Part shown: positions 50,813-64,000 of the stretch, in pieces
Numbering within the stretch: position 1 is the stretch's first letter
How the letters are laid out: each line of letters begins with the position of its first letter
NCBI RefSeq assembly: GCF_037038585.1
Contig: NC_092523.1
Coordinates: 47,757,501 to 47,821,500, forward strand
DNA from: Patagioenas fasciata
Lineage: Eukaryota; Chordata; Aves; Columbiformes; Columbidae
Direction of reading: 5' to 3'
DNA length: 64,000 nucleotides
Notes under the pieces: model-generated
Told to the model about the DNA's origin: nothing
Databases searched by the model: none
The model's input: only the letters and a program-made list of their open reading frames with translations
Translations under genes and position numbers: made by a program

Positions 50813-53800
50813 ACAGCAAAACTAGAAAGGTCAGTGTCTAAAGTCCATGAGTCAAAAGCATTACTGCAATTATCTAACACATTCTAGCTCTTTTGGTTTT
50901 GGTTTAGTAGCAGTTTTGGGATCAATCTGAAACTCTGACTGAAGTCCCTGAGAGTTTTGTTTGAATAAGGCCTGTAGAAGCAGACTTCTGACACAGCTGA
51001 AATGTGCTGTGCTGCTGTTAGCTTGTACTGAATTCCTTACACAGGGTGCCGTACCGGACAAGGCAAGTAGGAAACAGAAACTTCAAAGATTATCCAATTT
51101 ATTAAAACGTAATGAGCCATTAACCCAATATGTGCAAACCACATACCACCTCTTCCATTCTGGCTTCAGACTGCAATTTACTTACCCATTACTGAAGCAC
51201 CTCAGTACCAAAGCAGTTACTTATTGATTAGTTAATAAAAGTTTCTACAGAGAGAATTCCACTTCCATAATTGGAAGTACAAGGGGCAAATCTAAGACAA
51301 TGTAAAAAAACACAAAAAACAAAACAACCCCCCCCAAACAAACAAAAAATCCACAACAAAACAAAACCCCACACAACTAAAAAACAACACAAAACCAAAG
51401 CCCCCCCAAACCAGCACATAATTATTTTCCTTACCTTTAAAATAATAGTAAAGAAGCTATTCTAATATTAGTGCCCTTTATACACTGGCATACAGCTTAA
51501 ATATAGCTGTTATCCAAAAGACTGCACAATTATTCGTATTTTTTCTAAGGAATAAACTGGAAAACAAGTGCGCTGTTATAAAATACACACAGAACACTAC
51601 TCCAAGAGTCTTCAATGGGGCCACATTATCACACAAGCAAGCAGATCACAAGTTCAAAACAAAATAGATTCTGGTTAGTCAGCAGCCTCTCTGAAATAGG
51701 CTGCTGTTACTGCTGGGTAGCAGTTCACACCAGTCACCACGAACTGATAGTGCCACAGAAAGCCCAAGAATAGAATAAACTACAAAAGATTAAATACTTG
51801 GTTCAGCTTTGTTAGCAGTCCTTTCTATTAGGGCACTAGATACACAAGTAACATAACAGGTAATATGTTTGTGCTGCTTCTGTGTGTTCTGTCCTGTTTT
51901 GTACCCAAAGGCAGGTTGTCACAATATGACTGTTTACAAGCTCTCAGTACCTATGAATAACACACTAACCATCTTTACCAAGTCCATGGAGAAATCACAA
52001 CCAATCATAACCAGGATTCAAAAGGAATGAATCTTTCAGAGTCTGTGGGGACACGCGAGGAAGCAAGCAACAAACAGCATCCCTCTATGCAATCCACTCA
52101 ATAGTGGTACTTTCTTCTGTATTTCATTAAGCACTCTGCTATTTGAGTATTTGGCACTTATGTAGGAATAAGTATTATTTAAATTGTGAGATGGATGAAT
52201 AATTTCAAGGGCACTGCCATTCTCTCTTCATTCTCAGAAGGAAGCAATGCTTACTTTTTTAATTTTGTGATAAGAAAAGTTACCAAACACACAGGTATAT
52301 TGTATATACAATATGGAGAGGAAAAAGACCCAACAAACACCACAAACATTCTTGTCACTTATTAAAAGAATCAGAACATAAATCAGATTTTGCTTCTAAT
52401 GCCACGGGCACTGTGGGAAGATGATGACAGCAGTGCAACTATATAAGTAATAAAAGTTTAAAAAAATATTATGTCTCAGAGTAAAGACATTATATCCAGC
52501 ACGATAAGGGTTTTGACCTACGTTCTTCAAGCCCACTCAGGTGATGCATAACACAATGTATAGCTGCATACATTTGAAGGCAAGGAATATACAGTCTTGA
52601 AAAAAAATAACCCCTTATAAATCAATCCTAAACAAGCAAAACAAAGGTCTGTGTTATTGCATAGAAAAGAGGTGAGACAGGGCTGTCTCACTTCAAGATC
52701 TGGAACCTTATTCAAAGCTTTTGAGTGTTTATCTGCAGTATTTTCCCTCTTTTTCTTCATTTCCATTTCTTCTTTGTTTTCAGTGCAGTAATTAATCACA
52801 AATTTCCATCTGGTCAACAGTTTTAGTTCACATCCTTATTGCTTCAGACAATCAAAAACAATCCTTAGTGTTAAGGATAATAAAGGCATGCCCTAGAAGC
52901 ACTGCACTAAGGCTCTGGAACATAATTTTCTCTTAAAATATAGCCTCTTCAAGTTAGCTTCAACTTACAAGTAATCCCATATTTTAAAGAAATCCCTCTC
53001 TGAAAAGGGGTAACTTGACAGGATTTAAACTTGAGACTATCTTTAGATTTGTTTTGATTAAAAAACTAATTTCAGACTAAAATAATGTCATTATTATAAC
53101 TGGCTTACTCCAAGCATTATGTTGCTTGACAACTCTTTCAAATAATTCCTTCACTTTATTCATGACAGAGAAGTCAATAATAATTGAAGGTATTGTTGAT
53201 TATTAATGCCATCTCTCAGACAGGGAAAACACTTTGATGTGTATTCTTCATTTGACTGTTCAACTGAAATTTTTCTTCTTTAACAAATTTAGCATAGATC
53301 TTTGTGTCTATTTTTTCCTGGGGTGGGGCTGTCAGCTGGAATCTTGTAATTGAGTGTATGAAACTGAAGCTATAAACAATTTAAAAGGATACCAGAATGG
53401 ACAATCTATACCTCAAGCGCAGTTTGGAAGGTATAGTTTGTCTAAAATTAAATACTTTGACAAGCATCAAGACTATGTCAGGCTACCTTCAGAAACAAGA
53501 GATTAGGAGTTAGTCTTGTACTTTGTACAATAGCATTTAGTCCCTTCCCTTATCCTGAGGTCAAGTGAGAAAGTTCTTGTTTGAGTACTGGTTACGTGAA
53601 ACCGCATGCTGCTGAAATCTTATATCCTTGACCTTCTATACAAGTCATAGATAGCTTGAAACAAGAGTTGTGGCTCTTAATTTAGGAAGTAACAGGCTTC
53701 AGACAACGCAGCTCTTTGAAATTGCAGTTGAAATTCGTAAACAGAAGAAATAGAATACACAAAAATGCAATGCAAAAAGTAATAAAACACAGGAACAATT

Positions 53801-56800
53801 CAGTCTCACTTCTACATGTTTTTTCTCTGCTCCATATTGTAAAGAACAAAAAAGGATGAATGGAAAACCAAAGGCTAGAAAAAAAACATTTTAAAGGTTT
53901 TCTTACAGATGCCAACACATATATACTAGGGAGAATATACTAGTATATTTTAGATCAGCCGAAATATTATTAATCACTTTCTTCTGCATGCTCCATTAGA
54001 CACTACACACATGAGGTTCACACAGTAAGTTTACAGACTCTTATCTAGGCACTTTGGCCTAGTCTCTGCTATTTCCAAATGTAGTTCCCATTGCTTGAAA
54101 AACATACTATAAAAGACAACCACCACAACACATTCCTTGTAGACTGAACCATATCTAAACATAAACCCAATATGATTCCTGAATTAGAACTCAAGCATTT
54201 AGAAAACATTGTATATTATAATAAGTCCAAACCAAAAGGAGCAATCACCCTGGAAACAAATCATACCGATTTCCAACTAAAAAAAATTAATCCCTAGGCA
54301 CCTGGAAATCATACCAAAAGTAGCATAGGCTCATAATGTGAATTTTCTAATAACATAGTCAAGACACAACACCATTGTAGCAATATTATACTAGGAAAAC
54401 CTCTGACGCCTATAATAGCTGAACTTTACACTACAAAAATAAAGAGTTTAATGTATTAAACAATAGAATTAGCCGTAAAACTCACCATAAGACACAGTTA
54501 GTGGTGCTGAACTCCCTCAAACACTACCTTAGTGGAATGGGCTGCAACGGTCCCCGGCTACAGTAAGCCAAATAACCACTTTGCTTTCAACTACCTCAGT
54601 GTCCTGAGACAAAAAGAACACACTATGTACCAAAGTGCTAGTTTTCAATATCACCAACACCTGATTCACATCACAGGTGTGGTCACTTGCTCATTGTAGC
54701 ACTCCTGGGCAAGACATGTCACGTGAAAACCAGCACAGAAGAGGCATAATATAAGGTTTTCTGGTGGCTGAACTAAAGATAAAGGTTTTCTCCTACAACA
54801 TAACCTCTGAGGAACAGTGAATTAACTTTTCACAGTAATATCACTATCTGCATGTTACTTTTATATTTCTGTTTATAGGAATGGCTTGTGCATACATATT
54901 TACTGTGTTAGTTTTTTCTAGCTGAGTCTTGCCCTTATTTTCAACTTGTCATAACACTTTTATGAAATAAAATAAAATGGCACTACCTGTCTGTCCATAG
55001 AAATTGATGCCACTTTGTACATTCACACACTTTGCTAAAAGACCCCTCAAATCATGAGGCCATTCATATTACCCATTCTACTGCTGCACACACCCACACA
55101 TGGTCAGCAGATCATACAAGGCAGCTCCCTTAGCTCCCTAAATACTGTATCTAGTGATCAAGAGAAACACTATTTTCCAATCTGCAAGATCAGGTATATT
55201 GTTTTGTATTTGCCATCTCCCATTATTGGTAGGTAGATGAATTGAATCAATAATCAAGGCTGAAAATCATTGTGTTTATTCGTTGAAAGTTGCAGAAAAA
55301 GAAGAAAATTTATCTTTATACCTGTGGAGAAAAAAAAAAGGCTTTCAAGGTACAAGGTGATTTTTGGAGCCTAAAAGTTTGAAAACATCCCTTACCATAG
55401 TTTACTTCCAAACTTAACAATCCTTTTCATTACTCTTCCCTGTAGGGCAATGTCTGATTATTTGATAGACTATGGATGTACACTTCCAAAAGTCACATTC
55501 TCCACTTCAAAATCTAACAGAGGCTCCTGCCTGTTACTTATTTCACTCACTGAAATAAGACACTGCAGGCAGCCTGTGAGGTATCTAACAAACACCCCAG
55601 TCTGAATACCCCATCCCCTGCTATACCAAAAGGAGATCTCATGGTCCACAAAAGACCTAGGCATGTGTGCTAAACATGGCTTGCAAGAAAGCAGATTTAG
55701 ATCTCAGACCCTAAAAACTGAAATTCAGAGAGATCTTCTTTCAAATAAATGGGACAGACTGCATGTTTATGGCTTAAATCATATGCTGCTGGGCTTTCGT
55801 CTTCTACAAAATTCCAATATCCTCTCAGGCATTGGTTTAATTCCTGCAGTAATAAGGAACTCAGAGCAAACTGTCCCCTGGATCTACCCTCTCTAAGACA
55901 GAAGTCTACATAGTTAGTGCTGAACTATCATTGTACAAATCTTTATGCAGTGCTGGAGATATTTTCCTATTCCAAGCCACAGCATGATCTATAAACACAC
56001 CGCAAAGTAGAGGCTGCTGCCTAGGGTATATAAGGAACAAATATGTAGCCTTTCCTACCTCAAAGTAAGCTGCTGGGAAAGGCAATTATTCCCTGCTTCT
56101 CTGTGATTGATCAGCTTCCTGTATACGGATGTGTGAGCTTTCATCTATTACCTACTTGGTCACTGGCACAGGTCTGCAGAGAAAAATGTCTTTCTAATGG
56201 GATTTTTTCCGGGAAAGAAATTAAAGTAGCATCAAGACAATTTTAATCACGAACAATGGCACTTTCCAATCCTCCTTTGTATGTAAGATAATACCCATGC
56301 AGCAAAAAGTACCAGGGGAATTGTTTGGGATGCGGAAGGTGGATTTCAACCCCTCTGTGCTGCCTACTCCCTTTCCAAGTAGTCCTTATTATATCAGGAT
56401 AACAAGCTTAAAAGAAAGTCAAATAATCTGAAAGCATTTTTATACTAGGGAGGCATTTTAGAGCTACATTCAGAACCTATGCTCATAGCTGATTTGAAAT
56501 AACCTGTCAATCCCTACAAAGTATCAAGTAATAACTAAATCCAGAGTTCAAAGAGGACAATTGTTAAAGGAATACATTTGTTGCAGAAATAACAATCATA
56601 TACTTCAGCCTGAATGGCATTCTTCATCACAATACATTGCATAAGCCCCCCCGCAAAGTCCAAAAGACAATGGGGTTTTCCTCCTATCAAAGTTACCAAA
56701 AACTCTTACCTGTTCCATTGACTTAAATAATGCTATACAGACTCTACATTAGGTTATCTCATATGAGAAGAGGTTTGCAGCAGAAGGCAAAGGGTCACTC

Positions 56801-57954
56801 CGATGTTCTTTCATTCTCCACAACATGTCTGAGATGGCCTGTGGCCAGTTCTTCTTTACTGGAAAGGAATTTTGTCTTGGTCACACTTTAATATACAAGG
56901 GAGGGATATTCCCCAAGAAAAAGAATGCCACGAACTCATTAAACTAAGCTATATTGTACAAGTAACTGTAGATCAGTGTCTGTTGAAAGTATCGCTCACC
57001 TGGTTCTTCTTATGAAGAACATCCTGTTAATTTAACTAATTTAAAATATATCAGAAAAATAGTGCTATGGAACAACCATTAGGAAACATTTTCTTAGTTA
57101 GATAAATTTTGTTCTACATGATTCTGAACCACTCAGCATCTCATATTTGACCTCGGGAAGACAAGAGGTAAAAAGGTTGCAAGATAGTGTCAAGTGCTTA
57201 TGTACACCACTGTCCTCTGCTGGAAGAAATCAGTCTTACCCATATGTTTGTGACTGATTAGCTTCTATTAGCAGTTGCCGACATATAGCAAAGATGACAT
57301 AAGCAACAGCTAATGTAGATTCCTATTTAAGCTCCACAGGCCTGTGGCTTAGGACAGAAAGTTGTTAATTCTATTGTCTGTACAATGTAGCTGAGTAAAT
57401 AGCATTTAAGATGTTTGCATATGCCCCAAACAGTTTTCTTCATTACTGCGTATTTGTACAGCAATAACACCCCCAGGGCTCACAGAAACTGGACCTTGCT
57501 GCTCTCCATACAGAGTTAAAATCTAAGATTGCAACTGCACGGTACCATATAATTTGATGCCCAAGATTTGCAAAATGCCATCTGTAAAACAGTAGCTAGT
57601 ATCAGCATGACACCAAAGGAAAACCACACACTCAAGGACCTGAGTCTAAGACAATCTAATCAACAGCTAAAAGAAAAACACAATCACTGTCTTTTGCTTC
57701 AGCATTTCGAGGACTGATATTAGTTTTCTCAGGACAGGTGCAGGCCCCAGTCTTAAGGCCTCTCAAGACCCCCCTCAGGGAGGAGGTAAGCAGGAGAACT
57801 GTGTGAGAGGAAGACTCGCACCCGCCTGCTAACAGGCACCATTACAATGAGACATGAAGGCAGAGGAGGCCTTTCCAGAGCAAAGGTGAGGGGCAGAAGC
57901 CCCACGTTCACCCCAAGCTGAGCAGAGCCACTCATCATCCAGCATCTCTACCCT
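50813..57954. other. Intergenic, no gene recognised
   Basis: About 7.1 kb of mostly AT-rich sequence upstream of the GATB CpG island. It holds an A/C-only tract at 51303-51415, an 18-bp palindrome at 52297-52314 and a G-poor, A/C-rich stretch around 54100-54500. GC content rises from about 57730 toward the island. Donor-like GTAAG and GTGAG strings occur at about 57786 and 57884, but no exon can be supported. Confidence 0.65.
51303..51415. repeat. A/C-only low-complexity tract
   Basis: Over about 110 bases the + strand is almost entirely A and C, with 'acaaaa' units and C7-C8 runs. The minus-strand frame over it is Cys/Phe/Leu-rich and an artefact. Confidence 0.92.
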
Positions 57955-58052
57955 GAGGAGCAGCAGAACTTTCCACAACGCCACTCACAGCCGCTGCCCC
58001 GCCCGCCCTCGAGGTGCCAGCCTGGGCGGGGAAGGAGCGGGCATGAAGAGGG

Positions 58053-58073
58053 GCCTGCCGGGAGCTGTAGTCC
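58053..58073 (-). promoter_or_regulatory. ZNF143/THAP11-type motif (minus)
   Basis: The reverse complement contains 'GGACTACAGCTCCCGGCAGG', close to the extended SBS motif ACTACAATTCCCAGCATGC bound by ZNF143 (STAF), often together with THAP11. It lies about 100 bp upstream of the GATB start codon and points away from the gene. Confidence 0.75.
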
Positions 58074-58116
58074 CTGTCCCCAACCCGCCGCTCCGCGCAG
58101 CCGTCCCGCTCGCCGG

Positions 58117-58135
58117 ACTACATTTCCCAGGGGGC
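58117..58135 (+). promoter_or_regulatory. ZNF143/THAP11-type motif (plus)
   Basis: The sequence ACTACATTTCCCAGGGGGC matches the SBS core ACTACAATTCCCAG at 13 of 14 positions. It starts 53 bp upstream of the GATB ATG, in opposite orientation to the motif at 58053-58073. Confidence 0.82.
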
Positions 58136-58165
58136 GCCGCGGGAGCCTCTCAGCAAGGAGCAAGG

Positions 58166-58178
58166 CAAAATGGCGGCG
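58166..58178. promoter_or_regulatory. YY1-like motif overlapping the start codon
   Basis: The string 'caaaatggcggcg' fits the AAnATGGCGGC element recognised by YY1 and often found at or just downstream of the start site in TATA-less promoters. Here it includes the GATB ATG itself (58170). An A at -3 and a G at +4 also make it a strong Kozak context. Confidence 0.65.
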
Positions 58179-58315
58179 GTGGCGGTGAGGGTGTGCGGCG
58201 GGGTCTGGCGCCGGACGTGGAAGCGCGGCGCTAGGGGTCCCGGTCCCGCCCCCCGCGGGCAGCACGCTGTCGCCTGTAACGCGAGAGGCGGGGCAGTGCC
58301 GGCGGGGAAGAGCGG
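58170..58315 (+). CDS. GATB: GATB exon 1 (coding part)
   Basis: The exon encodes the N-terminus of the B subunit of the mitochondrial GatCAB amidotransferase. It starts at ATG 58170 (MAAVAVRVCGGVWRRTWKRG...) in a strong Kozak context inside the CpG island. The first 48 residues are rich in Arg/Lys, Ala and Gly and nearly free of acidic residues, as expected of a mitochondrial targeting presequence; mammalian GATB also begins MAA. The donor is agcgg|gtacgg at 58316-58317, which leaves two bases of a codon, exactly the phase that exon 2 requires. The nearer GTGAGG at 58185 would give the wrong phase. The presequence is not conserved enough to confirm by homology, so the exon call rests on position, phase and composition. 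An alternative first exon cannot be excluded. Confidence 0.82.

Positions 58316-64000
<5,685 letters not shown>

Noticed and set aside
54100..54500. G-poor, A/C-rich stretch suggesting a nuclear mitochondrial insertion
   Set aside because: No mitochondrial rRNA, tRNA or protein segment could be recognised. Composition alone is not enough.

Overview
This window is vertebrate nuclear DNA and almost certainly avian. The evidence is several CR1 LINE copies with the bird-type 3' end (a conserved block reading roughly 'gatgatcttttgaggtc..ttccaatccctaacattct', closing in a short 'gattctgtg' repeat), AT-rich non-coding sequence with sparse short interspersed repeats, and one gene recognised by spliced exons. 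Nearly all open frames are chance frames in non-coding DNA; prokaryotic features (operons, RBS, CRISPR, IS) do not apply.

Layout. Positions 1 to about 57.95 kb form a long stretch in which I recognise no host exon. It holds CR1-type fossils of different ages. Young-type CR1 tails or bodies lie at 3.78 kb, 11.98-12.51 kb, 24.16 kb (minus) and 47.24-50.81 kb; the last is a 3.6-kb 5'-truncated copy with recognisable ORF1 and ORF2 remnants. A strongly decayed CR1 body lies at 32.35-33.43 kb. Older CR1/L3-type fragments lie at 19.33-20.02 kb (minus), 24.88-25.29 kb and 40.23-40.68 kb. A possible antisense L2-like fragment lies at 30.69-31.23 kb. Many A/C-rich (or G/T-rich) low-complexity tracts and poly-A/T runs are scattered through it.

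Positions 57.95-58.48 kb are a CpG island containing a TATA-less promoter with two oppositely oriented ZNF143-like motifs and a YY1-like motif overlapping the start codon. It drives the one recognised gene, GATB (mitochondrial glutamyl-tRNA(Gln) amidotransferase subunit B), on the + strand. Exon 1 (58170-58315) encodes an Arg-rich presequence and exon 2 (60359-60509) the diagnostic GatB N-terminal catalytic-core motif. Their splice phases match exactly (2/2). Exon 3 and the rest lie beyond the right edge, so 60510-64000 is intron 2. Intron 1 carries a compact 99-bp near-perfect inverted repeat that looks like a hAT-type MITE.

I did not find a new multi-gene biological system. The items most worth checking are the intron-1 hairpin element, the 24-bp perfect palindrome at 16.33 kb, the inactivated CR1 with its ORF1 esterase remnant and lost reverse-transcriptase aspartate, and the gene-free upstream interval, which may contain regulatory elements.
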